Assembly (NCBI GenBank): GCA_030710605.1
Contig: CP092868.1
Span: 28,964,011 to 29,028,010, forward strand
Reading direction: 5' to 3'
Length of the DNA: 64,000 bases
DNA from: Cordylochernes scorpioides
Lineage: Eukaryota; Arthropoda; Arachnida; Pseudoscorpiones; Chernetidae
Numbering within the stretch: the stretch's first letter is position 1; every line of letters starts with the position of its first letter. The position numbers and the translations under genes were made by a program. Shown piece by piece: positions 30,308 through 40,783 of the stretch. The notes beneath the pieces are model-generated. The model was not told the DNA's origin. It was given only the letters and a program-made list of their open reading frames with translations, and searched no databases.

Positions 30308-32740
30308 GCCGACCGTGCGGCCACGCGTCGCACGAGCTCCGTGATATTCGCCTCTGGCGAGCTGTAATGTTTCCTTAAACATGTCGAATTCGACATCGCC
30401 GGAGAGCCCAGGATCCGCTGGACAAAAGCCTGGAAGGCCCAGCATCCTAACTCCAACCGGTAGCGAAAATTCGGCCAAAAAAGAATTTCATGGAGAAATC
30501 TATGGAGAAAAATCTAATTCTCGCGAATATGTAAATCCGCCGGCTGACGGCGGAAATGTAAATCTGGCCGCTACGCGCGTCGACGTCACGTCCGGCATGG
30601 CGGCTGCTTCGTCATCTAATGGCGCTGCCCTTACCATCAGGAACTGGGCATCATGAACCCCGGGACAGATGACGACTTTACCGTCGTGAAGAACAATAAG
30701 AGGCGCCGCGAATCGTCGAATTCGCCTACGGCCGCTACACCATCCTCCAACAGCGGAGGCGCCAGGAGTGGTCGCCGAGTACAATCATCGGCGCGATCGG
30801 TGCCCCGGGCACAGGAGATCCCGACAACCAGGGCCCACATCGCGGAGGCCCGGGCGCGGCAGACGTCCTCTGCTGAGGAGCACTGCGTCTACTTAGAGCA
30901 CGGCCCTGAACTGCAGCCTTTCCACTATCTGAGGGCGCTGTCAGGCTGCTTGGAGGAACCGCCGGAGTCGTTCAAGTCTCCAAGGTTAATGGCCACCAAC
31001 TCCTGGGTCTGGCCAACAGAGGCCTCGCCGAGCGCCTCATAAACAACGGCCTTGAGGTTGAGGGCACTCTCCTCAGGGCTTTCCCTTTCCGCAAGAGAGC
31101 GGAGAGGATAACGGTGGGCAACCTCCCCTTCTTCGTGGAGGACTCAGCCATCATCAAGGCCCTTGGGCCCTATGGGCGCATTACATCCATCGCGCCCAAA
31201 ATGATGAAGGCCGGCCCCTACACCTACACCGACGGCCGCCGTGAGGCATTCATCGTCCTCCACGAAGGAGTGACCACCGAGAGGCTCCCCACCCGCCTCA
31301 ACATCACCATCAAAGGCGAGGCCTGGCCCGCCTACCTATCTTCGGGCATCAAGTGCTCCAGATGCCACGGACAAGGGCACCGGAGGGCCAACTGCTCCCT
31401 GCTTGCAGGGCGGGTCAACACCACCAGATCGGCCCCACCAGCTTCCCCTGCCGCCCTCCCACCAACTACCACCCCTGCACCGCCACAGCGGCCTACGCCC
31501 CAGCATTCAGCACCGGCGCCTCCCTTGGAGATCTCCGGTGCCTCGCCCGCGCCCCGAGCCGCAATCCACCCAGCAGGCGCACCCCGACCATCACCAACAG
31601 CGCCCTCGGCCTCACCTACGGAGAAGACGCCTCCTGCACCTCCACCTGTGACCCCTGATCCGTCATAGCAGGCTCCTAGAGATCCCGCATCCCAGGAGAT
31701 CCTCGGGCCTGCAAACATCGCTCAAGACATCGAGATGACTGCCGTGGAGGAGTCCATCCCTCCCTCTGCGTAATCAAATAAGAAGTGCACGAGAATTGAC
31801 CTCGCAGCCTTCATAAAGAGAAATCCCAGCGTGTCCTTCGCTGGAACTGACGCCCTTGGCCTTGGGCGGGAGGAGGTTCTGGACCTCCTCTCCTCAAGGA
31901 CCAAGGCACATAAGCGCGGTCGCCATCTGACCCCTCCGCAGAGCAATGCTCTTGCCGGCCTGGTAAATCAAATCCTCAACCTAAGGCCCGGAGGAGATAG
32001 CAATAGTACTATTTATAAGGTCCTGCGACAGGTCTTGTCGGAGCTGAGGACCGGCACAGCCGCAGTGCCTCCAGCAACCACACTGCCTGCGCCTCGGCCT
32101 GCTGAGCCAGCACCACCCGCTCCCCAAAAGAGGGAGTCGACGCCGGCCATGGCCACACCTCCGCCTCCCCCATCTGCTCAAATGGAGGTTGATCCAATCG
32201 ATAAACGTTGCAAGGAATTGCAACTTTTGACCTTTGAATTGATGAAGGAATTCAATCCGAAGCCCTTACCCCAATTTTACTCTTTCGAGCTTGACCTCGT
32301 GGAAGCGGTGCTTTACCCTGAGGATAGGAAGGACTTCCTCGGGAGATTTTCGCCGGGGGACAAGGAAGTTCTCGCCCAAATCCTGGATAAGCTTTCCACT
32401 CGGGACTTGGACCCCCTTACTCTCAGGGGACTATCTGAGCTTAGGGCCGCCTTGCCGCCCTGTCCTACTGTTGAAATCATTTGGGCTCGGAGAAGCGGTG
32501 GAGGACCCGCTCTTCGCCTGGTCCAGGACCCTCCTGCGCCGAGATCTCCTACCTTCGTCCCCTTTGTAAATTTGACCATATATGTATATTTATATGTATA
32601 TATTTTTCCTCTTCTCTCTCTCTCTCTATCTCATGTGAGATGTAAAATTGTCTAGATGACAATAAATGATTTTTCAATTGTCACACACACACACAACACA
32701 CACACACACAACACACACAACACACACACAACACACACAC
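30308..32740 (+). mobile_element. ORF1-only retroelement nested in the LINE
   Basis: A GC-rich insert between two AC-rich tracts: it begins at GCCGACCGTGCGG after (AC)n at 30294-30307 and ends with AATAAATG (about 32660) and a long CA microsatellite tail (32682-32740). The LINE coding sense resumes right after. The insert encodes only an ORF1-like protein with a zinc knuckle; no endonuclease or RT. Its first bases resemble the 5' end of the host LINE (GTGCGGCCACGCGTCGC versus GTGCGGACGTGCGTCGC), suggesting a full 5' end. The CA tail makes the exact target duplication undecidable. Confidence 0.75.
30653..32550 (+). pseudogene. ORF1-like protein with one clear zinc knuckle, frameshifted
   Basis: Reading starts at ATG 30653 (MNPGTDDDF), overlapping by 4 bases the stop of an upstream frame (30381-30656). 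Sense moves to another frame near 30950 and continues as the frame read from 31114: an RRM-like block (TVGNLPFF, LGPYGRITS, DGRREAFIVLHEG) and the knuckle CSRCHGQGHRRANC, followed by a long Pro/Ala-rich stretch to a stop at 31668. A C-terminal region resumes at 31831 (LDLLSSRTKAHKRGRHL) and runs to about 32550. This architecture is known from ORF1 of insect LINEs. The breaks make it a fossil, though fewer than in the host LINE. Confidence 0.72.
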
Positions 32741-34558
32741 AGTAGAACTTTTGAACAACCTTTTCCCCGATGATAGAGATAATGAAGACACAACCTTCCA
32801 CAAAAACACAAGGAACTATACTCTAGGATTTCATAATAAAGAAAATATAATAATAACGCCCAATGAAGTAAATGGAATAATTGATGAACTAAACTCAAAG
32901 AAAACGCCTGGAATTGATAATATTTCTAACAATATGATAAAACATACTGAACAACTAATAGTTCCAATACTGGTGAAACTTTTTCAAAAATACTTAGATT
33001 TAAATTATTATCCGAATGAATGGAAAAAATCTGAGGTAATAATTATTCCCAAACCAGGAAAACAGACATGAAAACTTATAAAAGCTACAGACCCATTTGT
33101 CTCAACTCAAACATTTCCAAAATATTTGAAAAAATAATTAACAACAAACTAATAAAATTTAATGAAGACTCGAATCTGCTTAACAATCGTCAACATGGAT
33201 TTAGAAGATCAAGATCTACTATCTCTGCATTAAATCAAATTGTCAAAATAGCTCTAGAACATAAAAACAAAGAATATACAGCTATAATCGCAGTTGATAT
33301 AAGTGGAGCGTTCGACAATGCATGGTGGCCGATGGTGCTGAAAAGACTAGATGAGGACAACGTTCAAGCTTCAATAATAAAACTACTACAGTCTTTTCTT
33401 AATATTAGAAGAGTGAGATTTAGATACTCATCAAATGAAACCCATAAAAAATTAAGCAAGGGATGTCCACAGGGTGGGCCTATATCCCCTACAATATGGA
33501 ATATTATTCTAAACGATTTATTGAATAACTATTCAGAATCAAACAGTGAAATCATTGCTTATGCGGATGATTTAACTGTGATATGTTGAGGAAACAACTT
33601 GACAGAACTTCGGAATACAACAGGAAAGGTCATGGGGAGAATATTAGACTGGTGTGGGAACAATAAGTTGACCGTATCTGAAGAGAAAACGAAAATCTTA
33701 TACTTGTTTAATAGCAAAATAGCTGCAAAAATTCCGAACACTATCACTGCCAATCGGGTAGAAAAACTGAAGATTATGGGAATAACTTTTAAAAATCATA
33801 GAAATAAAAACAAATTGTATTTTTTGCCCCATATTGATGAGATTATTACTAAGACAAATAGTGCTAGTGGATACCTAATTGGATTAACCGGGAAAGCATG
33901 GGGACTGGACAGTAAAAGAAGAATAGAACTCTATAAGACACTGTTTAGAAGTTCACTAACTTATGGTTCCACGATCTGGTACAACTTTATACCCAAAAAA
34001 GTCAAAGATAAATTAAACTCTCTGCAGTACAAAATTTTGAAGCACAGTACACAGGTTTATAATTCAACATCTTTAAACTGTACTTATATTGTTGCTAGAA
34101 CACCAAAGCTCACGGATTTTATTGACACAAATATACTAAAAATAAATATTGGATACAAAAAATCAGATCCAACTAAAAGAAAAATTATATCTAAATTTAT
34201 AAACCAGAAATTTGAAAAATACTATGGAGGGGCCAATGATAATTTCAAGGGATCCTTTGATACTTCATGAATTCCTAACTATTTTCAACCCAACTTCTAT
34301 AACGTTCAATTTTTTACTGGACATGGTGACTTCAACACATATTTGTTTAGAATTGGCAAAATTGGTTCACCTGCATGCAATTGTGGAAACGAACAACAAA
34401 CCCCTGAACACCTTCTGATAAACTGTCCATTAACTACTGATCTAAGGGAAGAAAGCCAACTTTACCTGACTAATACAAAACAAGCTGCTTGCAATAAAGA
34501 CCAATACATCAAGTTCAATAGATTCTTCAGGATGTATATTTTGAGGCGAAAGTGTTGA
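32741..34558 (+). pseudogene. LINE ORF2, reverse transcriptase and C-terminus
   Basis: Ordered RT motifs: KKTPGIDNIS (motif 1), EWKKSEVIIIPKPGK (2), SYRPICL (3), RQHGFRRSRSTISAL (4), AIIAVDISGAFDNAWW with the first catalytic Asp (A), LSKGCPQGGPISPTIWN (B), IAYADDLTVIC with YADD (C), then the thumb and the KAWGLDSK...YGSTIWYNF block, and CNCGNEQQTPEHLLINC. Frameshift near 33065, stops TGA 33587-33589 right after the catalytic box and TGA 34268-34270. All catalytic residues are still readable, so decay is moderate. Reverse transcribes the element RNA at the nicked target. Confidence 0.87.
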
Positions 34559-34740
34559 CTGTACATATTTCAAGCTACACTACTTATAATTACTATATGT
34601 AAAATTTGACATCGAACGTTTAATTTTAATGATTTCCAATGTTCAATTGTGTTAATTGTATATAATTTAAAATATACACGCAATTATCCAAATTGTGGAT
34701 ATGGCGTGTCTCTCCCAACTGTTAAATAAAAATAAAATTT
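34559..34740 (+). other. LINE 3' UTR with stem-loop
   Basis: Non-coding 3' end. The stem-loop has outer CACGC (34677-34681) with GCGTG (34704-34708) and inner ATCC (34686-34689) with GGAT (34697-34700). Ends in AATAAAAATAAAATTTTTAAATAAAT. Confidence 0.7.
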
Positions 34741-34984
34741 TTAAATAAATATGAAAAATTTTCAATTAACAGCATTTTGGTTTATAAATATAGGTTGTGT
34801 GTGTTTTCACTTTTAATACTATATTTTAAAAGTTGAACAACATCTTGAAAATGTGTTTAAAGCAATATTATACATGAATTAAAAATATTTTGATTATTTT
34901 GTATTTCTTTTTCTAACTATTTTAATCCATGTAAATTTTACATTAAACTGTCAGTGGTTAAAACCTCATATTTCGATACGATAT

Positions 34985-35125
34985 TAAACAATAGTTATGC
35001 ATTATAATGTATATATTTTCAGGACTATAGAATCAACAATTACATCCACATGTTTAATAAATTTAATACCTTTTGTAGATATATTTTGAAATATATAGAA
35101 AAAAATATTTTAGGAAACTGATAAT
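34985..35125 (+). pseudogene. Tiny LINE ORF2 C-terminal remnant
   Basis: One frame reads FQDYRINNYIHMFNKFN, then TFCRYILKYIE and a stop. This matches the final residues of the ORF2 proteins at 10647 and 19099 with the region between partly deleted. Confidence 0.6.
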
Positions 35126-35357
35126 TTATATTATGTTGATTGTAGATATTGGCAGAAATTTCTTTCTTTTGTATACAGTTCTCTTTAAGGTTTAATAGTT
35201 TCATTTGTCCTTAGAATGTTTAAACTCTTTTTTTTCTCTTCTCTTTTAGTAATAATGTTAAATGAACAATTTTGATGTAAATATTTGATGGCAATATTTT
35301 GATTTTCTAATTGTTAATATCATATGACTATTCTTTACGGCCTTAAATTATTGTAAA
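35126..35357. other. AT-rich spacer
   Basis: Nothing recognised. Confidence 0.4.
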
Positions 35358-35600
35358 TATATGTTATATAAAAATATTATTTTATTTTCAAAATTATATA
35401 TCATAGATTCAAATATTCTGTTAAATCGACCGCCAGAGGTCACGCTTTGCATATAAAAACTCGTTGTTGTTTTTTCCCGATGGCCGGCTCAAAACTTTTG
35501 TACATTATGTAAATAAGTTTATTTCTTTTATTCTTACGCTTTAAGCCAGGCAGTACTTTTACCAAATTATGTTTTATATATATTCCTTAGCTCAAATAAA
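35358..35600 (+). repeat. Dispersed repeat P240, copy 2
   Basis: Same orientation as 26145-26390 and about 85-90 percent alike by eye, with the shared CGACCGCCAGAGGTCAC and GATGGCCGGCTCAAAAC words. Confidence 0.75.
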
Positions 35601-36117
35601 GAAATCTGTGATCAAAACTATTTTATTATTCCCATGACTGCAAAACAATATCGTAACATACTCATGTATATCAAAATCAAGCAACAAATAAAAATAATTC
35701 AATATATCAATCTAATTCCAAAATACAACAGAAATCTAATTATTTTTTATAATATATATATATATATATATATAGACAAATGTAAAGGCATGCATGTATG
35801 TTAGCGCAAGTGTCCCTAGGGTATCATATAGCTTTAAATTGAAATAAATAAGTCAGTTTTGTGGTTGTATAGAAATTTCTAACAAAAGGAATTGAAAGAA
35901 GAACATTACCTCTCTCTGGTCCTCTTTCATTGTTTACTACGTTGATTGTGAGAGTGGTCTCTACTTCTGATTTTAAGTTAGTTTCAGTTTAAGTTACGTT
36001 AGTTTCAGGTTAGGTTAGGTTAGGGTGAATTTTCGGTAACCATAGAAGAGGTAGAAGGATTCTATTTATCTCCCGAAATTGGAATTTTAACTTATTTGTC
36101 TCAGTATGTCTTGAAAG
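35601..36117. other. Stretch with TA run and a weak LINE tail
   Basis: TA microsatellite at about 35751-35774. 35813-35855 resembles the LINE 3' stem-loop (GCGCAAGTGTCCCTAGGG..ATATAGC) in decayed form. A short AGGTTAGGTTAGG run lies near 36010. No gene. Confidence 0.45.
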
Positions 36118-36130
36118 CAACTGATTTCAT

Positions 36131-36376
36131 CTATATCAATTTGTAAATAGCAGAGAGAATTATTATAGATTTAACTATTTTTGTAAACATATTTATGATT
36201 ATCTTTCAAACCTGAAAGGTTCAGGTTACTAATATATATTATTGTTTCTCTTTTTTATTTTTGATTACTTTTTCTTGTATAATTTGTTTATAACTGTTTC
36301 TGTTTTAAAAAAATGTAAATCGACGCAATTATCCCTAGCCGGGATATCGCGTTTTGTGTATTGAAATAAATAAAAA
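36131..36376 (+). mobile_element. Short 5'-truncated LINE copy (family L1c)
   Basis: Flanked by CAACTGATTTCAT (36118-36130) and CAACTGATATCAT (36377-36389), a 13-bp duplication with one change. It holds the last codons of ORF2 (RFNYFCKHIYDYLSNL), then a 3' UTR with the stem-loop at 36323-36352 and a TGAAATAAATAAAAA tail. A third related LINE family by its 3' end. Confidence 0.82.
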
Positions 36377-36437
36377 CAACTGATATCATATTTAGCAAAA
36401 TTCTGAATGAATAAATTTAAATCTCTTTTAGATATAT

Positions 36438-36686
36438 GATATCAAAGTAAAACGTTTATGGAGATGAGTATCTTTTATTCCGGTCTTCTCAAGCTTTCGG
36501 GCTTGTCCGCCCTTCTACAGGAGAAACATATACAATTTATCGAGAAAATATAACGCCGCCTGATGCTAAAACTAAAACTTTAGTTATATTGTATATGTTT
36601 CTCCTGTAGAAGGGCGGACAAGCCCGAAAGCTTGAGAAGACCGGAATAAAAGATACTCATCTCCATAAACGTTTTACTTTGATATC
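36438..36686. repeat. Perfect 99-bp inverted repeat with Penelope motif
   Basis: Arms 36438-36536 and 36588-36686 appear to be exact reverse complements, with a 51-bp spacer. Each arm contains TGTAGAAGGGCGGACAAGCC and CGAAAGCTTG, the ribozyme-like motif found near Penelope pieces here. A transcript would form a very long hairpin. The perfection suggests a recent origin or gene conversion between the arms. Confidence 0.85.
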
Positions 36687-36880
36687 AAAATTCTGAATAT
36701 AAATCAATCCATAATATATATTTTAAATGATAGGTTTAGGTTTAGAATTTTTATATATATATTTTTTTAATTTCATTCTCCAATGTGTTTCGTAATGCTG
36801 GATTCGTTGATTTACTTCTATTTAAGGACAAAAGATACTGTTGGATCGTTTTGAAGACAACTCTCAGATTTATAAAATTA

Positions 36881-37207
36881 CTAGCCGAATGACCCGGGCA
36901 ACGCCCGGGGTTTACCCGATTAAATGTTTTATTCAAATACTATTCGTTACAATTATAAATTGGCGCCGTGGATGTCAATCTTGTATAATATATAAATGAG
37001 TTTTAAAAATTGCAAAAAAAAAAAAATGCATTGGCCGGGAATCGAATCCGGGCCGCCCGCGTGGCAGGCGAGCATTCTACCATTGAACCACCGATGGTCA
37101 TGAGAAATGGCCATATTTGGGTATTTATTCCATTCACAAAAGCAAACGGTGACAGAATCGATTAAGAATTGTTGCTTGATTATGACGCTGATAACTGTAA
37201 ATATTAA
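36881..37207 (-). mobile_element. Helitron-like element carrying a tRNA-Gly copy
   Basis: Begins on the plus strand with CTAGCCGAATGACCCGGGC and the same 90-bp terminal block as 8398 and 61751, and ends with a block shared with them (AAAGCAAACGGTGACAGA, GACGCTG..TAACTGTA). The middle differs: a short AT stretch, an A-run and a tRNA-Gly-like sequence. The insertion point is fixed by the intact copy at 2868-3130. Helitrons insert between A and T and often carry captured fragments. Confidence 0.65.
37027..37097 (-). pseudogene. tRNA-Gly (GCC) copy, damaged
   Basis: On the minus strand all tRNA parts are visible: D arm with GGTTCAATGGTAGAATG, anticodon loop CTGCCAC (anticodon GCC at 37065-37063), variable loop, T arm with GGATTCGATTCC. 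Compared with standard animal tRNA-Gly(GCC), the first base is C instead of G, position 5 of the acceptor is unpaired with its partner, the D-loop GTGG reads ATGG and one T-stem pair (G53-C61) is lost. These changes argue against function. It lies inside a Helitron-like element and next to an A-run, so it could be captured DNA or a tRNA-derived retrosequence. Confidence 0.8.
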
Positions 37208-37430
37208 TTAAACTTTAAACATATTTAGATATAGAGAGAGAAACGAGGTAATTACCTCGTATTTATGGCAACAAAAGAATCATCTAATTTACATACATCG
37301 TTCTAACTAGATTCAACTTGTGCAAAACAGACGTCAAAGAAAAAATAAACAAATTAATGGTAAAGGGGAAGTTCCTATTTTTTCCAAGCTTTCACACTCG
37401 AAGAATAATCATTTTCTTGCTTCAGAAACT

Positions 37431-38162
37431 TCTTAAAAGATAGACAAGCAGACCAATTCAAACAAATTAGTATGAAATGAAAATCTATTTTGAAAAATAA
37501 ACTAAAGTATTCATTTAAAATTTTGTAAAATATTGTAATATATATATTAACATTAGAATTCAAAGTTCAACACACTCCATTTTCTTTGCTTTAAATGAAT
37601 ACAAGAATCTTACACAAAATCAAAACTTCATGTTTATAATTATATACTGTATCTTCAATCACATAATGTGAGGCGTCGTATTATTAGAATTGTATTTGTG
37701 AAACATGAATATTTTTAAAATTCAAATTTTTATTGTTAAACCACAAAAAATTCTAAATGGAATCTCTCCTTATCCATCTCTCTATAACAACTTTTTCAAT
37801 TTATATATTCTAATTTTCACAATAGTTTGAATAACAATCGTAAAATGAGATAAGAATGCATTCATTTTAATAAAGTAAACATTAAAGCTGATTAATTATT
37901 TGTGAAAGGTGATACTTCCTTGAATGTTTGCAAAAACAGTTTAATCAATTGCTTTTATATTATATTTATGGCACAATGAAACTAATTTCCTATTTAAGTG
38001 CGAATAAGGAATAATATTCTAAATATTAAAAGAAATAATTCTAAATCAACTTCTTTTTCATTATAAAAAATGTGTAGTCGAATAATTGAAGATTCTCCTA
38101 AACCCCTTCAGAGATGTGCCATACTATGTATAATATCATAATCTAACTCCTTTATTTAGTTA
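37431..38162. other. AT-rich stretch without recognised genes
   Basis: No coding or repeat content recognised. Confidence 0.5.
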
Positions 38163-38897
38163 CTAGACGAATGGCCCGGGCAACGCCCGGGTTTTACCCG
38201 AGTGCGAATATATTTTTAAAACGTTGTCTTGGGTGGTCGCTATAGACAGGGTGGTCTGTATAGACAGGTGTATGTATCACACAGCTGATAACAGGGTTGT
38301 CTAGAGTGGCCGCTATAGACAGGGTGGTCTGTATAGACAGGTGTATGTATCACACTGCTGATAACAGGGTTGCCTAAAGTGACCGCTATAGACAGGGTGG
38401 TCTGTATAGACAGGTGAATGTAACACACTGATGATAACAGGGTTGCCTAAAGTGACCGCTATAGGCAGGGTGGACTGTATAGACAGGTGGATGTATCACA
38501 CAGCTGATAACAAGGTTGTCTAGAGTGGCCGCTATAGACAGGTGTATGTATCACACAGCTGATAACAGGGTTATCTAGAATGGCCGCTATATACAGGGTG
38601 GTCTGTAAAGACAGGTGGATGTATCACACAGCTGATAACAAGGTTGTCTAGAGTGGTCGCTATAGGCAGGGTGGTCAGTGGTCGCTATAGACAGGGTGGT
38701 CTGTATAGACAGGTGGATGTAACACACTGCTGATAACAGGGTTGTCTAGAATGGCCGCTATAGACAGGTGTATATATCACACAGCTGATAACAGGGTAGT
38801 CTAGAGGGGGGCAGGGAGGACACGTGTTCGCCGGCAGCCAATGGGCGCGCATTCTATCCGTGAGCTTCAGACAGAATAAGGCAATTATATATATAGA
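38163..38897 (-). mobile_element. Helitron-like element with a central minisatellite
   Basis: CTAG (38163) is followed by the hairpin CCCGGGCAACGCCCGGG, and the other end reads GCAGCCAATGGGCGCGCATTC, matching the CCAATAGGAGGGCGC block of the elements at 8398 and 61751, finishing TATATAGA|T. The centre is a 73-bp tandem array. Central tandem repeats are known in some Helitron groups. No coding capacity. Confidence 0.6.
38225..38830 (+). repeat. 73-bp minisatellite
   Basis: About eight units. The word CGCTATAG recurs at 38239, 38311, 38384 and 38457 (72-73 bp apart). Each unit has GTGGTCTGTATAGACAGGTG and CACACAGCTGATAACAGGGT. Some later units have deletions (near 38530 and 38670). The CTATAGACAGG word also forms the ends of the pogo-type MITEs, so the array may have begun from such an end. 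Confidence 0.82.
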
Positions 38898-38969
38898 TTA
38901 TCCAACAAGGTGCGATAGCGAAGTATTTGCACCTATTACAGAGTAAAAAATTGAAACTTCATATTAAAT

Positions 38970-39205
38970 ATTTACATATTTACATGTTTTGAAAATAGAG
39001 CAATCCATAAATAAATCTTTAATTAAAAAATCATATATTGGATCAAAATATCATTTATTTTACCAATATGGCGCTGTGTTATGTGGCGCTGAGTTTGTTG
39101 TTGACACACATTAAATATGTTATAATACCTTGATAAAGTTTGGCGTTCAGCCAACTGAAATATTGGTAAAATAAATGATATATCGATCCAATATATGTCT
39201 TTTAA
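38970..39205 (+). repeat. Dispersed repeat family X, longest copy (empty gypsy site)
   Basis: A reversed tail (38990-39067) is followed by GTTATGTGGCGCTGAGTTTG, TTGACACACATTAAATATG, then the direct core CCTTGATAAAGTTTGGCG and the tail. The same block at 55105-61055 is interrupted by the gypsy element after ACATTAATAT, so this copy shows how that locus looked before insertion. Confidence 0.8.
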
Positions 39206-39214
39206 TTAAATATT

Positions 39215-39490
39215 TACATGTATAAAGCGACAGATTTAATAAAATTTATATAAACAAAGTGTGGCAGATGTAAGAGAGTTAAATCATTTAGATCAGGGAA
39301 CAATCGATGTTTCACTTCTGTAAAGTTCGGACAGTCATAGATAAGGTGAAGAGCAGTTTGTTCAGTTTCTCCGTAGGAACAATTTGGTGTTTCTGATTAA
39401 CCTCTTTTATGTAAATATTTCTGGAATTTTCTGTGTGATGTGACAAATTGAGTGACTATAAAATTTGGATGGAACTGTATAGAATCTGTC
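39215..39490 (-). pseudogene. LINE ORF2 C-terminal remnant
   Basis: Minus-strand sense with one frameshift near 39395: HPNFIVTQFVTSHRKFQKYL matches the PNFYNTQFVTNHGNF block, and CSYGETEQTALHLIYDCPNF matches the cysteine motif of the other LINEs. Ends in VYINFIKS. A more diverged member of the group. Confidence 0.72.
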
Positions 39491-40612
39491 TTTAATTGTT
39501 TCAAAAGAAAATGTTTTCCCCTTTTTATTATACTCATAAAAGGCATTTAACTATTATTAAAAGCATCATTGATTAGTGAAAGCTTTAAACTACAGAATCC
39601 TTAAGTCAATATGAGTTAAAATAAATTTACAATGTTATACAACAAAATAATTACAAACGTTTTATGTGATCCACAATTTAAAAACAAAAAGAGATAAATT
39701 AAAATAGTCTTCTGTTTGAGAGAGTAGAATGTCGCAAAAAGCATCCCATTAAAAGTAGAAAATAAGTTCTAAGACTAATAAATCTTACTCTGTGATTAAA
39801 TCCACAGAGTAATGAAAACAGAGTGACCAAGTAAAATACCCAGTTTAAATAAAAAAACATCTAACGAAGAATTTTTCAAGAAAAATATAAAGTTAAATTG
39901 CTAAGACTTTAAATTTAAATATCATTAGAAAAAAATACCTGAAACCATGACAAGAAATTCAATACGAAACCTTATTGAATTTTCGAAGAATATAATACTT
40001 GTTTTAATAATATTTAAATTATCTAATATCAAAAAAATAATTAATGAAAATGGTTATAAGAATTTGGTAATAAAATTCAAGGATTATAATATATTAAATA
40101 TTGACTTAGTATTATCTTGTTTACATAAATATTTGTATATCTAGATATTAAATGTAAGTTTTAATTATGTTGCTAATAAATATATCTGTTTTCGCGATAA
40201 CTACCGAGCTCAAATTCTATGAGCTAAGATACTGCGATGAATAATTTGAATTGTTTCTGTAGAATTGAGTAAAGGAAACTCCACGCAAATTGATCAAGGA
40301 ACCTTTGAATTTAATGGTCTTTGAATGAGCTACATGAATTTTATGGCTTATTTAAACTAGACTGACTAAACACTAAGCAAAACACACAATATATAGACAA
40401 CACACTGTTGCCGAATCAATGAAAATATATATATACAGATTAAAATAAAACAATAAAGAATCAATTATGTAAAACAATGAATTATATAAATTAACAATAG
40501 AGAATAGAATAACATCAATGAATAATATTTAACAACAATTTATACAATAATTAACAATTAATAACAAAAATAAGAATAAAACATACATTTTTAATCAAAC
40601 AATATCTATATA
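39491..40612. other. AT-rich stretch without recognised genes
   Basis: One 65-codon frame at 39947-40144 has a low-complexity Ile/Lys/Asn composition and no likeness to a known protein. Treated as chance. Confidence 0.5.
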
Positions 40613-40783
40613 CAGTTAAGCCTGTCTATAACGCCCATCTAAATAGCGCCTCCCTCTCTATAGCACCCAATTTTAAATAGTACGATGCGATTTACATTAA
40701 AGTGACCTTTCTATAGCATCCCCTCTCTATAGCATTCTATTTTGGTGAGTCCCAAGTGGGGGCGCTAAAGACAGGTTTAATTG
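40613..40783. mobile_element. Pogo-type MITE, copy 2
   Basis: CAGTTAAGCCTGTCTATAAC at one end and GACAGGTTTAATTG at the other, with TA on both sides. Internal GGCGC..TATAG repeats as in the other three copies. Confidence 0.75.

Larger units (their letters stand above)
27772..34740 (+). mobile_element. Long fossil LINE, interrupted by another retroelement
   Basis: A near full-length non-LTR element: a short 5' leader with GC-rich GTCGGACGTGCGGACGTG, ORF1, a 12-bp gap, ORF2 (apurinic-type endonuclease, RT, C-terminal cysteine motif) and a 3' UTR with the stem-loop at 34677-34708. About 2.4 kb at 30308-32740 is foreign. ORF2 has frameshifts near 29830, 30147 and 33065 and in-frame stops at 33587 and 34268, so it is dead. 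The RT and C-terminal blocks match the shorter copies at 10531 and 19077 and place all three in one broad group (Jockey/R1-like; clade not proven). Confidence 0.85.
36838..37430 (+). repeat. Dispersed 270-bp repeat, copy split by a Helitron-like element
   Basis: Left part 36838-36880, right part about 37208-37430. The intact partner is 2868-3130. The split point lies between ..AAAATTA and TTAAACTTTAAAC. Confidence 0.8.

Noticed and set aside
30500-32579. Several long minus-strand frames opposite the GC-rich ORF1-like gene
   Set aside because: They are shadows of a GC-rich coding strand with alanine/glycine/arginine bias and no domain.
36000-36025. AGGTTAGGTTAGG as arthropod telomere repeat
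   Set aside because: Only about three units, inside ordinary sequence; too short for a telomere.
37027-37097. Functional tRNA-Gly gene
   Set aside because: Mismatched acceptor pairs, altered D loop and a broken T stem, inside a transposon.
39947-40144. 65-codon frame
   Set aside because: Low-complexity Ile/Lys/Asn composition and no known likeness.
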